Assembly (NCBI RefSeq): GCF_933775445.1 | Contig: NC_065877.1 | Coordinates: 9,486,001 to 9,550,000 of the forward strand | Length of the DNA: 64,000 bases | From: Argentina anserina | Taxonomy: Eukaryota > Streptophyta > Magnoliopsida > Rosales > Rosaceae | Direction: 5' to 3' | Shown: piece after piece, positions 36,102-49,279 of the stretch | How positions within the stretch are numbered: position 1 is the first letter of the stretch | How the letters are laid out: the number at the start of each line of letters is the position of its first letter | Made by a program: the position numbers and the translations under genes | Notes under the pieces: generated by a model | Database searches by the model: none | Told to the model about the DNA's origin: nothing | What the model saw: the letters and a program-made list of their open reading frames with translations, nothing else

Positions 36102-39100
36102 CCAGAGTGTACAGTTTTACTCGTGGGGAGTCGTGACTAGTACTTGTAAATTTAAATTTTTATGTATTCGTAACCAATAAAATTCACACTTGAGGGCTAA
36201 TTAAAACAATCTGAAGATGGATGGTATCCACTCATTACCCAAACAACCAAAAAGACTTATCTCTAAACGTTTGGCACACGAGCTTAGCATGTGCACAAGC
36301 TAAGCTTAATAAATTATAATCATAGAGTTAAGCTTGTGTGGAACTGTGGAAGAATTAGTTACCAATTGCCAATACATAAATGGAAAAGGAGTAGTATTAA
36401 AATTCCATTATCTATGCTTTATTGTTGCTCGGTTGCTCCTACCACTGGAAATGCAGTAGACCAAGGTGATGCAATGTCAGCGGAATTCGGTGGAATATTC
36501 CTCCATGAGCAAGCACTTAACCAAGATTCACAATCCATCTTGGCCGTCGATTATTTGAATTATTATACTCTCTCTCTCTCTCTCAGGAATCCAAAATTGA
36601 TGACATGCTACTTATGACCTCACTCTATCATTAGGAGGTGTCATTTCTAAATTTTGGAGCAAACCTCGATCACTTAGTTTTTATGGTTTTATTTCTTTTA
36701 CAAATAAATATTTGTAAGTAGCTATATTATGTCTTTTCACGATGTCAAACATGTAACCAAAGTATTAATAGTACAGTAACTTGAGTGTATTTTCTTCCAT
36801 GAAAGAAAAATCATTAAGGATGAAGCCTCTTAACATCTAAAGCATCATGAAAGAACAACGTGACTTGTGTGTTTGTTTTCTAAGTAAATACCATATATCA
36901 GCTTAAAAGGAGATATGTATTGTGTCAATTACTAATTATTTAATATATGGGTATAAGTTACACGTTATTAATTAGTTTCCATGCTCCTACATACCACAAA
37001 ATCATCTCACTATTTTCCAAATACGATTTTAGCCACCAAAAAGCACATAATACAGCAAAACCACATCACCCACTAACGGTACCAATTCAAAAAAGAAAAT
37101 CAGACCATCAAAAGTTCAAAATTGAGCTTTATAATATTGAAACTTACAACCTGGGCTTTATAAGATCGAATCATGAATATTGAGCATATTGTTTACTCAC
37201 ATGTTTGAAACCCATAACTCAAAACACCGCAAACAATCAACATCCCTCAGATTGAATATGTAAGCCAGCACTTGACATCAAATTTGTTTGAGAAATTACA
37301 GAAGCAAATGAAGAACATAAGAAGTATGAGAGAATCCCCAAATTGAAAGTCAGAAACCCAAAATCAACCCTATAAATTAAATGAGAAATGAAAGCTCATG
37401 GAGTAGATGAAACCTAGAGATGAGCGATGGAGCCGAAAAAAATAGCGAGAAGTCGATGCTTATGTGGAATACAAATTCCTTCTAATATTCCCGTGTCAAA
37501 GTTCCAGTTTTTTAAAGTTCTATCGTATTTTTTAGCCAAACAAGAGATTTATCTCAAGAGATTTTAAAAACCCTGTTAAATGTCATCTCTCCCCTCAAAA
37601 TACCTTATCCAAACAATGTATTAGAGTGAATGTTCGCATTTTAAATTTTGTCATTCAAATATTTAATAAAAAATTCAATTTTATATGAATCGGTCTTTTT
37701 TTCTTAAAAATATCTCAAAGTAAACAGTACGAAAAAGTGGAGGAAGATTGGATAAAATTAGACAATTAGTGATCAAAATCAGAAGCTTTCTTGAAGCCTC
37801 CGCCAAGCTAAGCACGTGAGTGGACCGTCCACAAAATTAGAAGACATGTGACGGCGGCTGACGCTCCGCATATGTGCGCGGGTGACCCCACGCCCTCTGA
37901 CCGAGACGAGCGAAAGACTACTCCTGAGATCGGGCCCAATGTATCGCGATAAGATTCCAACTTCTCCGTAACGGAGTCGATGGAAGTGTTCGAGGTGGCG
38001 CCCATTAATTTAATTAAACAAGGTCCAATGATATTGAACCGTTTCGATGCCACGTCACTCTGGTGCTGGGTTTGCTTTGCTTTTCTGGATAAGATGTGCC
38101 ATGGAAGCATATCCTAGAAAAGGCTTTTTTTTTATTTGACAAAAAAAAAGACTTTTTTTTTCAAATTTGAATTTATATGGGTTTAAAGAATTTGTAAGTT
38201 GACCAATAACTAAATTTTATAGGAAAAAGTAGTTATTTTTTTGGGTGATGGGACACTGTAAGACACTTGTCTTTAATGAATTTGATAATGTATTTTAATG
38301 GATTGATACAATACATAATACATGATAGCGATCATAGCGTGAATATTAAAATGTAGGCGAACTCGAGTATTTTATTTAAAATTATTTGAAAAGCTATATA
38401 CAAAATTACAAAGTCTTAGAGTTAGAAAATTATTTCATTAGTTTTTTTTAATTAGACGGTGAACGATTAAAGTTTATTAAAAAATAATTCTAAAAATCCG
38501 AATCAAATAAACATAAAATCATAAAATTAACTCTAAAACTAACGAACTCTAACACATTGAAATGACATGCACAATACCTAGTTACCTACTTGATAGCAAA
38601 CACCAAACCTGACACATGATTATCAAAAGCCTCATCTATAAGTTGTCTCAAACGATCTCAGAAATTAATGTGCACAGTTCTGTTCAGTGAAATGTGATAT
38701 TAATATTGATGACAAAAGCTACAAAACTAATTAGTCCGAATATGTCATTAGGATTTTTCATTCATTTTAAACTTTCTTTAACTGTATATAACTCGTTACT
38801 TTGAGAAACTCAAAAGGTGTAAGATGTATGTAGAAGCAAAATTAAGAAACATCTTATTGAATACCAAATAAGGGAATAATATTATGAAGATTCTTACGTC
38901 TTATGAGAATATCGGAAAAATATCACAATGGTAACTGCTTTCCTTTTTGGAGATCGTTTTGTAATACGAGTTCCACACTTCCACATTGAAACCCGCCAAC
39001 CCAACCTTGACTAGTTTTGCGCCAGAATCTCGCGTCTCCTCCGACGAGATTCACACACAAGAAGAGAACCAGGTTAAAAATCAACGACAAAGAAAGCAAC

Positions 39101-39182
39101 GACAACAAGAACAACAAGCCAGTGAATCACAAGCTCAAACTCCCCTCAAGTCAGAGAGAAGAAGAAGAAGAGGGTCCGCTTC

Positions 39183-39185
<3 letters not shown>

Positions 39186-39220
<35 letters not shown>
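39186..39220 (+). repeat. (CT)n tract in the 5' UTR of the ACT-domain gene
   Basis: About 17 CT units lie 111-145 bp upstream of the chosen ATG. CT/GA tracts are frequent near plant transcription starts. This one also keeps an upstream in-frame reading frame open as a Ser-Leu repeat, which I do not take as coding. Confidence 0.85.
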
Positions 39221-39223
<3 letters not shown>

Positions 39224-39330
39224 CTTTTTATGTTACTCCTCAAATCTACTTCTTTCTGAAACAACAGGGTCAGCTCTCACAAACAAAAGCAAAGCAAGTA
39301 ATCGAAACAGAGGAACAAGAAGAAGAAGAC

Positions 39331-41919
39331 ATGGGTATTCTTCATGACGACGTCGTAATCATCACAGAGCCAGAGAAAGAAGGCGACCCAACTGTGCTTA
39401 CCATAAATTGCCCAGACAAAACAGGCTTGGGTTGTGACTTGTGTCGCATCATTCTCTTTTTTGGACTTAGCATTGTCAGAGGAGGTGAGACCCTTCATCA
39501 TTCTTCCGTTGCTACTTATAGATTCAACTCAAAGATCAGAAATTTGAATATAAAGTTTAAATTTTTATGTCTTTTGATTTCTCTACTGATTTCAAAGTAT
39601 CAAATTTGTCAGATGGGTATCTGTGATGTTTCGATTAATTTGTGATACAAGTTTGTGGGTGCTTGAAGTTTAACGTGTTTGTCCTTTTGTATTGAAGATG
39701 TATCAACGGATGGGAAGTGGTGCTTCTTAGTGTTTTGGGTGGTGGGGAACTCAGAAACAAGGTGGGGCTTGCTGAAGAAGAGGTTAATGGAGACTTGTCC
39801 TTCTTTTTCTTCAGCTTCTGGGATTTCCTTTTATTGCCATGAGTTGCAGCCCCCAAAGCCTCCAGATGTATTTCTTCTCAAGTTCTGTTGTTATGATCGG
39901 CAAGGGATTTTACATGGTAATTTTGGATTTTAGAATTTGATTATTGTTTTTGTAATTGCATGTTTTTTAGTTGTGAATGAATCTCTTTTTTTTGGATGAG
40001 CAATTCATTCTCCAAATTGTTGATGAACCTAGTGAAGTTATTGAGATGATGGAACTAACAATATTAGGTAGCTTCCTAAGAGTAGGAATTCTGATTGCAA
40101 TTCATAACATCGGAGATGGAACTTTGATTTGAAGGTTTGCTTTGAGCAGTGATTGATGGTTCACTTATTTGTAAATATTGTGTAGATGTGACTGAGGTTC
40201 TATGTGAGCTTGAGCTAACCATAAAGAAAGTCAAGGTATCCACCACTCCAGATGGAAAAGTGATGGATCTGTTTTTCGTCACAGACACCAGGTACAACTA
40301 ATTTCTCTGTTTATTCTCCTCAACAGTCAACATTATATCAGGTGATTTCTGGCCTTTGTTTTGGCTGTTTCTAGTGTCTATGAAGTTTTTATGTCGAAAA
40401 TTAATCAGTTGAGTGGAACTTCAAATGGAATGATAGAATTGTCTACAAGTTTGATACGCGTGTCTTGCATAAAATGTGAACTGTTGGCTGGCCGAATCAT
40501 TCCAGTGGTTATGGCAATTGCAATGATGTTCCATGGTCTCATGCGGACTGGTGTCCGACATCATTTCATTTGCATATTTGAAGATTTTGATGCATCTTTT
40601 CCACTTGCTCGTCAAGTCTTCCTCTTTTATGTTGTGTCCAAAACTTGATTTGTGAGTGTGATGGAAAGACCCAAATTATTCCAAATTTTCATCTTTTTGT
40701 GTAGTGGAACATTTTATTTTTTCCCCTTCTTGAAACACCTTTCGAGATTAGAGAAGATTGAAGTTATTGAATGGGATATGCCTCATCCAAATTTTGCATA
40801 TAACCAGGTACATATGAGATTAACACTCTGACGATATATTTTTGTCAGGGAACTTCTGCATACAAATAAGAGAAAGGACGAGGTATCTGACCACTTAAAA
40901 GCTGCTACAGGCAATGCCATGATAAGTTGTGATATTGAAATGGTCCGTTCTGAGATTACTGCATGCTCTCAATCGCCTTCATTTCTCCCGTCCCTTCTTA
41001 TGGAAGACATGTTTCATTTGAAAATGCCTGATGAACTCCCAAGTGGATTACTCACCTCTAGCTGTGTTTCCGTGAATATGGACAACTCGCTCAGTCCTGG
41101 CCACACACTCGTCCAAATCATGTGCAAAGATCACAAAGGCCTCCTTTATGATATAATGAGAACTCTAAAGGATTATAATATTCAGGTAAATTTATGTGAT
41201 ATCTGATAACAAGAATCAAATTTCATCCTTACAGAAGCCGTTTAGGTTGCAATATCTGATCATGTGATAGTGATTATGAACCAGATCTCTTATGGGCGCT
41301 TCTCTATGAAACAAAGAACCTGTGAGATTGACTTGTTCATCATGCAAGCTGATGGTAAGAAGATACTTGATCCAAGCAAGCAGAATGCTTTGAAATCTCG
41401 GTTACAGATAGAACTACTCCGTCCTCTCAGAGTAGCTGTTGTTAGCAAAGGTCCTGATACAGAGCTGCTGGTTGCTAATCCCGTGGAATTATCTGGGAAG
41501 GGTCGGCCTCTTGTTTTTTATGATATAACCCTTGCTCTCAAGCTGCTGAACACTGGCATATTTTCGGTAATTACCTGATATATTCATTATTTAGTGTTCA
41601 GTTCTTTTCATGCAGACCCTTTTGATGCAAATGGTATAAGCATTATTATAGTTTTATGAGGAAATTATAGTCATATTACAGGGTTTCAACCATTTTGTTA
41701 TAAAAAGGCTTGTTGTCCGGATCAGTCTACTTTTTATCTTTTTCTATATCTGGCTAAAAATGCTCTCTGATTATTATGCAGGCCAAGATTGGAAGGCATT
41801 TAGTTAAAGATCGGGAATGGGAAGTTTATCGAGTCTTGCTTGATGAAGGAGATGACTTGCCAGTTCCAAGGAATAAGATTGAGGAACGAGTTTGGAAGAT
41901 GTTGATGGGTTGGGAGTGA
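39331..41919 (+). CDS. ACT domain-containing protein, ACR9/ACR10 type
   Basis: Exons 39331-39484, 39698-39916, 40186-40291, 40849-41185, 41285-41566 and 41782-41919 total 1,236 nt, 411 aa, all GT-AG. The start MGILHDDVV agrees with ACR9/ACR10 homologues as I remember them, and an open upstream extension through the CT tract is rejected. ACT modules are visible at about residues 20-80 ('VLTINCPDKTGLGCDLCR'), 107-180 ('LLKFCCYDRQGILHDVTEVL'), 239-310 ('VQIMCKDHKGLLYDIMRTL') and a C-terminal one from about 345 ('FYDITLALKLLNTGIFSAKI'). ACT domains usually bind amino acids as regulators, here with no attached enzyme. From memory, Arabidopsis ACR9-type proteins have been linked to amino-acid or nitrogen sensing; that role is inferred here. 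It looks intact, and its length is close to that of Arabidopsis ACR10. Confidence 0.95.
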
Positions 41920-43699
41920 TACCAAATTCTGTTGCCATTGTTCTTGGATCGCTGCATGCTACTGTACAGCTATATCACTACCTGCAATCTCTGGAATGTA
42001 TATTGTTAAAAGGCCAAAGCAGTTGCATAGTTTGACGTTTACAACTTCTGTATAGTATGAATGAGAAGATATCAGTAATGGGGACATGGAAAAGAAGAGT
42101 TCAAGTACAGTTATGATGGCACTTGCATATTGTTGTACAAAGGTAGATATATAATGGCGGCATCCCTTTCATGTTCTTATAATCTTAAGTAAGCCTCTGG
42201 TGATGTGGTTGGTAGAAGCTAGGACCAAATGTGCAGTTCAACATTTCCAAGCAGTCTTATCTATATTGTATATAGCTCTGTAGGCTAAGTTGCTGAAATA
42301 TAGTAGAAATCTCTTTGCCATTGCCAAATGGAGATGCTTCAGTGTTCTCTCTCTCTCTCTCTCTCAACCAGGACATATTTCTAAACTGTTAACATGTGCA
42401 TAAATGGAATAATGTTTTAAGAACTCTTATCAGCTCCCAAATCTAGTCCTTTTTAAAGATTTAGTCCAGCAAAAGCACATCTGTGCATTATAGATTCCTC
42501 TGATGCTCTTCCAAGCAAGTTGGGTCCAGTTTCTTTGGCAAAGACCACTGTCCTTAATTTTTATTCAAAACTTTGGTTTCGCTGTGGTTCTGTTGGTTGT
42601 CCTCATTCCTACGAATGAAGAGCTGACAAAGCCTGAGCTTGCTATTAGTATTCTGCTTGCATCATATGTACAAGTGGATTGTTTGTTATGTATTTTGTAA
42701 TTTGTATTCCAATATAGTAGCAATATCTATTTTATGCATGAATTTGAGGCCAAATAATCTTCCCTGGACAGTGACTATCAAGCCCTACAATTCTGTTCAG
42801 GTATGAATTTTGTCTGTCTATTTGACTAATTTAAAGGTGTGAATTAAAGGTATTTCACTATTTCAGGTCAAAAGTTCTCCCACTTTCACGAGTGCACATA
42901 AAATTTGAGCTTCAATGGAGTTCACTGCAACTTGAGCACTACGTGACACTCAATGGAAACCCAGGTAAATGCTAAAGCACATTATAGATAGAACCAAGGA
43001 AGAATCTATTAGAAATAAAAAAAATCTTGAAAAGAGAATCAATCGGAATAGAACCATGGAGACCAACAAAGTAAATGTGCGAGTCTCACGAGTATACCAA
43101 TTGCTGTACCAACTTCCTGTAAAGTCATTGTATTCCAGAATGTGATCTCAGCAAGTATTTCAGTTCAATCTCAGGTTCCTTCTTAACTTTTTTTTTTGTT
43201 TTTTTTTGGGGGGCTACAGGCTTGAAGGAGGCGAAGACAAGATCAAATTGAACTGTGGCCCTTTTCTTCAAACATATTGGCTCTTTTATGATCTTTGTGA
43301 GTGACTTTTCTATGGTGGTTAACGTCTTGGCTTTTCTGTAGTACGTCCAATTGATCACATTATTAGTCTTCTGTGCATAATCATTTATGATATGTGAAAG
43401 TTTTGTTCTGGTAAATGTGTGTCAGTTCACAAATTTGCAGTTTTACACGGCTTCCTCGAACACAAATAAAGTTTATGAGCTCCTATTTCATTATGTCAAA
43501 TTGCACTTTGCTTAAAATAGAAGCTCTTTATGAAATATAGATAGAAGCTAGTACATATGTACTGAAAATTTGAAACTACACTATTTTTCCTACTAATAAT
43601 ACAGAAAAGATAAAAAGAATTTTTTTTTCAACCAGCAGAAGATAGATTAGTATAAAAGAAAACCAAACAGAAAGACAATCTCGTCTCGTTTTTCTGTCT
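41920..43699. other. Region between the ACT-domain and acetyltransferase-like genes
   Basis: The first part is the ACT-gene 3' UTR; a (CT)n tract lies at 42346-42365. Around 42500-42670, 42750-42800 and 42868-42964 there are open stretches flanked by plausible splice sites, such as 'LPLSRVHIKFELQWSSLQL'. I do not recognise the product, and no start or stop could be assigned. They may be relics of another gene. The last 100-200 bp are the 3' UTR of the minus-strand gene. Confidence 0.4.
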
Positions 43700-46699
43700 C
43701 TACAGCTTCCAATATATTCCGAGTTTATGCAGGATTCCAGAAACTACGCCCCAGAATGTAATTTCAGCAAATATGACATATAAGAGGGTTCCCAGCCTCT
43801 CTGAGTGCCATACATTGTTAAAGACATGCTCCTGGATCCAGTTCACCTGTTTCAGTGGTGTTTTGTTCCAAGATTCATTAGATTAAGTTTATATGAAATT
43901 TATGTCAAAGCAATTGAAATCTGATATGGTTGTATAACTTACTAGTGTATTGTCTGGAGATTCATAGTACCATCCATTTACAAATCCTGCAAAGATTCCC
44001 TGAGCTGCCATCACAAACACTAGCATTGCATTCATTCCTATCCATTCCAGGAATAAGAATGGTGTCCGATAGCCCCAAACATCAATCTGTTTGCAAATAA
44101 AAGATAATGTCATTAGTTCCACAAGAATGGTAAGTGTTGAGTACTGCTTGCTATAGGTTAAACATATGAATTGTTCTATACCAGCAAGTAAAATCCAGAA
44201 AAAACTAATCCAGCTGCACCAGCTGTGAAACAAACATAGCTGAAGCTGTATAGTTGCTTATTGATAGGAATTGCTGCACGAAAGTAGATAAATAGTAAGG
44301 GGTTAAAAACCATAGATTTCTTGATGGTTCATAATTATTAGTCATTATAACTTGAGGGAGACAGTTATCTTGATGGTCAAGAAATTTCACCATCTGTAAA
44401 ATGTAGAATGATGGCTATGACAATTAAGACAAGCCCCATTGAGACCCATTGCTTGAGCCTCTCTGCGTGACCCTGCATCAGAATTGAGAATTCATTTTCG
44501 TCATCCTTGTTGAAGTTTCCAAATTGAAAGTAACTCAGTAGTACTACTATTATGTAAGCTTCTAGAATATGAGTAGTAACCTTGAAGTGGATCAAAATGT
44601 GTCCATAATGGATGCCGATTGTGCCACTAAGAATAGCTGAGATTGAACTAAGAAAGAAGCAACAAAAAGAGTTATTATTTCCGGCTCTTGTCAGAGTAAC
44701 GTTATTCGTACACTGTTACTCAAAGCATACCTCAAAAGGCCTTCTGGTTCAAAAGGACCTCTGCACCAGCTTGGAGCTCCCTTTCTAAAATGACCAGCAC
44801 TGGGAGAACTAAGCGTGCATGCCTACAAGTTGTCACAAGTAAAGGATAAATCATATTTATCAACACAAATCTTATTTTTCGTCTCCCAGTTTCAATCTTT
44901 CTGCTAGTATATATTATCCTCTAGTCTCTATCTCAGCTACATGCCTAAACCCACACCAGCTAACCCCTAAATTAGAAATGAATCGAATGATCCTTTTTTT
45001 TTTTGACATAAACACAAAATAGATAATAGGATCCTGTGTTTGGTTAAAAATGCAGTGCAGCAGATCAAATATTAGAGTTAACCTTCAAACGGCTCCAAAC
45101 AGGTTGATTGTAGAGATGGTTTATGCCCCAGACCTGTCGATCCACATACCCAACTGCATTGCAAGCAGGTCCTAGATGTCCTCTCATTCCACACTCAACC
45201 TTAAATTAAGCATTGTCAGAAATCACATTAGTTATGGTAAAATTTGCACATTTATACTCATATACTGAACACAATTAGCCTACCAAGTATTTCTTCGTCG
45301 ATCCGTCCTCATGGTGTACGACAAAACTCCAATCCGGAACGTATAGCGAAAATGTTGTAATCATGTAGACCAGGAAGGCAATAAATCCTCCAATCCTGGA
45401 TTGTAAGAAGCAAATTAATAGTGAAACATTAAATCTTGGATAGGGAACTTATGAGGATACATGACACCAAGCGATTAATATGTTTCAATCATCACTTACC
45501 ACTGCCATTTATATGCAGTGAAAATAGAGACCGGTCCAGATTCAAGAACAGTTGGTCTGAGTTTGGTGGTAAATGTCTCTATTAGAGCAACAACAAAGTA
45601 GACCAATGCTATTCTCTGTTTATCATTAACAAATCACACAATCCATACATAAAAATTAGAATGGGAAAAACCAAAAATGTAGGGCTTAGAAGACATTAAA
45701 CATACCTGGAGGATGCCAAACCACCTAATTTGTTTCATGTCAACTCCATAAACTAGTTCACCGGGGGCATGAGAGTATCCACCTGAGAATTGAAGCAAAC
45801 AACACTGGTTAGTTAAGCAATTTAAGTACGACGTACTTCTTCACTAGTAAATACCAGTTTTCTTTGATAGAGAAGGACAAAATCTTAGTTTTTTAGTTAC
45901 CTTGCAAAATGATTCCCCAAAAGAAAAGCTTTATTGTTCTTAGAATAATCTTCTTGACAGCATCACTGGTCTTGGGAATTCTCTGCAAATCACAAAAATA
46001 ACAAATTCTAACTTGCATACAAACCAATAATTGGAACTAATTTGGCTCAGTTAACCATCGAGATCCATGTTAGACAATAAGACATGTCAAACCATGCAAA
46101 GAGCTGGTTCTCGAGTATTAAAGTTATCATGTAAATATATTACACGACTCCTAAACCAGAAATTAACTTGTCATTTCTACCTAGAGCCGGTTCTAAAACA
46201 CTGAAAGAGGAGTTGTAAATACCTTGAGAGCAAGGGCAATGGCGACACCAACGATAAAGAGGAAGAAGGGCATGACAAAATCAGCCAAGGTACATCCATT
46301 CCATGGCGAGTGGTCGATTCGAGCGTATGCTCCCCCGGCATCATCCACCAATATCATGACCTGCACACACACCATCAGCTTAATTAGTTAATATCTTCCA
46401 CTGTATCTGGAAATCTGATATTTTAGACGTAATAAACATACCACAATGGTGAGGCCTCTGAATGCGTCCAAAGTAGCAACCCTCTTGCTCTTCTGCTTAA
46501 CCTGCAGTGGTTGTTCCTCCTCACCCTTGACATGCTCCACCGGAGGCTCCGTCGTCACAGCTTTCTTCTCCTCCACACGGTCAATGACATCTCCACCACC
46601 TGTCACAACCTCCTTCTTTTGCTCTTCTTCTTCATTGACCTCAGGCACTGGTTTATTCCCGAACCCTTCTTCCAACGTCTTAGCATCATCCTCCACCAT
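43700..46699 (-). CDS. Heparan-alpha-glucosaminide N-acetyltransferase-like membrane protein
   Basis: Thirteen exons on the minus strand: 46699-46442, 46360-46223, 45982-45901, 45782-45706, 45615-45500, 45395-45284, 45199-45083, 44822-44731, 44647-44581, 44472-44391, 44273-44182, 44086-43943 and 43846-43700. They total 1,524 nt, 507 aa. A hydrophilic Glu/Lys-rich N-terminus of about 70 residues precedes 'KRVATLDAFRGLTIV' and many hydrophobic helices. The segment 'IDHSPWNGCTLADFVMPFFL' matches the part of human HGSNAT that carries the catalytic histidine, and the histidine is present. The central loop has 'ECGMRGHLGPACNAVGYVDR', and the C-terminal helices include 'FLEWIGMNAMLVFVMAAQG'. In animals the enzyme acetylates heparan sulfate in lysosomes; plants lack heparan sulfate, so the substrate here is unknown. 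The start is the first ATG in the frame. Confidence 0.92.
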
Positions 46700-46890
46700 A
46701 ATGTCTAAGCCCCTCTTCTCTACTCTCCGCACTGAATGAAGTACTACTTAACGTATAAGTTAGCAATATTCAGTTATAGTAACAGCAGTCGTGAGAGGAG
46801 CTGAAGCAGGAAGAGCAAGATTCAGCAAGACAATCGCTATAGAACAAGAAGAGGCCGGCCTTTGTTGGCTTTGACCGGAGACAATGGGCC

Positions 46891-46902
46891 ATATATATAG
46901 TT
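46891..46902 (-). promoter_or_regulatory. Possible TATA box of the acetyltransferase-like gene
   Basis: On the minus strand the sequence reads ACTATATATATGG, about 195 bp upstream of the ATG, which would give a 5' UTR of some 160 nt. No other TATA-like block lies between it and the ATG. Confidence 0.45.
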
Positions 46903-49279
46903 AAACAGAGAGAGAAAAACACATGTAGGTGGTGATGATCATTGTTTTTACGAACGAGTCGGACAAATCAAGGAACTTGACAAGAACGACAGAAATGTGG
47001 TCTGGATGGATCGGATTCCATAGTATGGTGGGTACGTACGTACGTTACCTGTAAGAGCTTTAATCTATAACTAATCCTCGGACAAAATGGTTGGTTAATT
47101 TGCAGGCACATTTCATATTACATTATATTAGGGTAATACACGTAGTCTGTTGTGAAACCTAATTTGTTTGTTCCCGGCCGGACTGCAATATAATCCTCAT
47201 GAACTGCGCGATTTAAGTATAGATACGCATTTGTAAATGCAGTCAACCTCAATCAACTTTATTGAGGTCAGATCATACTACAAAGTTGAGTTGACATGTA
47301 CAAGCTTAACAAGAGTATGATAATCAATAGCAGTTTATCGAGCGGCTCTACTAGCTTGGTCGATATAGAATCTCGGTTCAGGCGTTCAGGGAGACGATCG
47401 ATCTATATAGCTAACTGATCTATTCGTTTTTTCTTTGGAGTAGAAAACGTAGGTTTGATGAATAAAATGATTTTCTTGATTATTGATACAATATTGTGCC
47501 TTACATAAATGAACTATTGAAAAAAAACTACATCGCAGATTAAATAAACCACTTTTCAGTAGCTTACATTAATGGAGTCTTGTGTTTGTTTCATATATCA
47601 TAAAAACATCACTATATAGTTTCATGCATTTCCAGAATCTAGCTAATTATATACACACTATAAAACAAGGAACAGAACGCAAACAACTGGACCGCGACGA
47701 CAAAGTTTTATAATTGACATTAGTACGTTGATGAAAGAAAGAAAAAGAAAAAGAGATGTTTGATGTGGTTTGTGGCCGGACTGTACCGGCGGATCTTAAT
47801 TGATACTATATATTCCAGAGTTCCAGCTCACAGCAGATTTTGTTTGCGATTCGAATCAACTTTGTTGAATCTCCAAGGTGATGATGCTCAGGATCCTAAT
47901 ACCAAGCTCTCTTAAATTGTTTAAATGTACCAAATCAAATTTAAAGTCAACGAACTAGGTCCATGCAAAGCCGGCTAATACGTAGTATTACAATTCATCT
48001 ACATTTGTTTTTTTAATAATTGTGTCATAAACATATGTACGAATGTATGAGAAATGTCACAATACACACAGTATCATTTCAATTTAATTAAGATTGAATT
48101 GGATGAAATTTGAGCTGATCCAATTTATATGTAATGCATGCAGTTAATGCAATTACGTGGATCTAAACACATCTTGCAGAGTTAAATATAAATTCTTATG
48201 ATAGCGTTTTTTTTTTCTTTCTACATGCACCGTTTTGGTTGCATTTCAAATATCATTCTGCATAGTCATAGACCCATAGTCTTGAACTTAATTGTTTTCT
48301 GTATATATTCACTTGTTAATGTAGAATCTGAATAGAAGAGCAGCAAAAACACACCAGCAACAATTGAATCTCACACTAAGAAGAGAACGCAAAAATCTGG
48401 GGCAAGCTTTTTATAATGCAGAACACCAAAACCAGTACAATAAATTAATATTTATGAGCCGAAGAGTATATATATAAGGCTTTTTTTGTAAGGAGGTTTT
48501 TATTTATTTTTATGTACGGATTTTTATTTTTGATTAATTTTTCGATTGAATTTTCACATCTTCATCGTCGAATATATAGGTAATAACGTGATCATCCCCG
48601 TAAAATTTCAGCCGATTCAATGATGATTAAAGTACTCATAACTTCGATTTTCTACTAAAATATACATCTATACTGCACAGTAAACCGAATAGTCCAACTC
48701 AATACACTAGATTAATATTTAGGATAGATTAGTTTATTATATATAGGCTTGGTTTACATTCCAACAGTTAATTGATGATGTGCATGTTGTACAATCTTAT
48801 GAACCCTATCTATTTTTTTTCTTCTGAGAATCTTATGAGCCCTATCTCTTCTATTAGGAAAATATATAATAAGGTGGCGCTGACCATAATGCAGCAATTA
48901 ACGAACAAAATCAATGGAAATGTTAGCAGGTTGTATGAATAATTAGTTTGAGGAATACTATATATTGATAAAAATTGAAAGGTACGGGGAAGGACTCTTC
49001 CTTTTCTAACATTTGGATGAAACATAAGCAGTTATTGTTCCTTTTCTAACTAAGCATTGAAGCATGAAAATATGAACTTACAAAGACTGAATTAAAATGA
49101 TTCTCGCGATCGGAAGAAATCCTACACTAGATGTCTAGATGTGGCATCTTCCTCGCTCATTAGAAAAGATTGCGCCGGCGGCTTCATCCATCACCACGTA
49201 CCACACACTTGATCAAGTTCTCTTCGAATACTGAAGCCTTTAAAGAGCGAACATGCACTACTTTATCCTTTATTACCAT
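46903..49279. other. Intergenic DNA left of the transposon nest
   Basis: AT-rich DNA without a recognisable gene or clear repeat. The first part should include the upstream regulatory DNA of the acetyltransferase-like gene. There are many homopolymer runs and short ATAT tracts. Confidence 0.45.

Larger units (their letters stand above)
31726..39330. other. Gene-poor stretch of about 7.6 kb
   Basis: The first few hundred bases are likely the 3' UTR of the UPF0729 gene; a poly-G run (about 13 G) sits at 31757. I see no gene with a recognisable domain in the rest. Notable items are a 22-bp palindrome at 33800-33821, an (ATT)n tract at 36053-36096, short open frames at 35292-35570, and a GC-richer block at 37790-38060. 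The last 350 bp are the CT-rich 5' UTR of the ACT-domain gene. Undetected transposon relics are likely. Confidence 0.45.

Noticed and set aside
46700..46732. Upstream extension of the acetyltransferase-like gene
   Set aside because: The frame opens with GTG; the first ATG is at 46699 and a stop lies just upstream.
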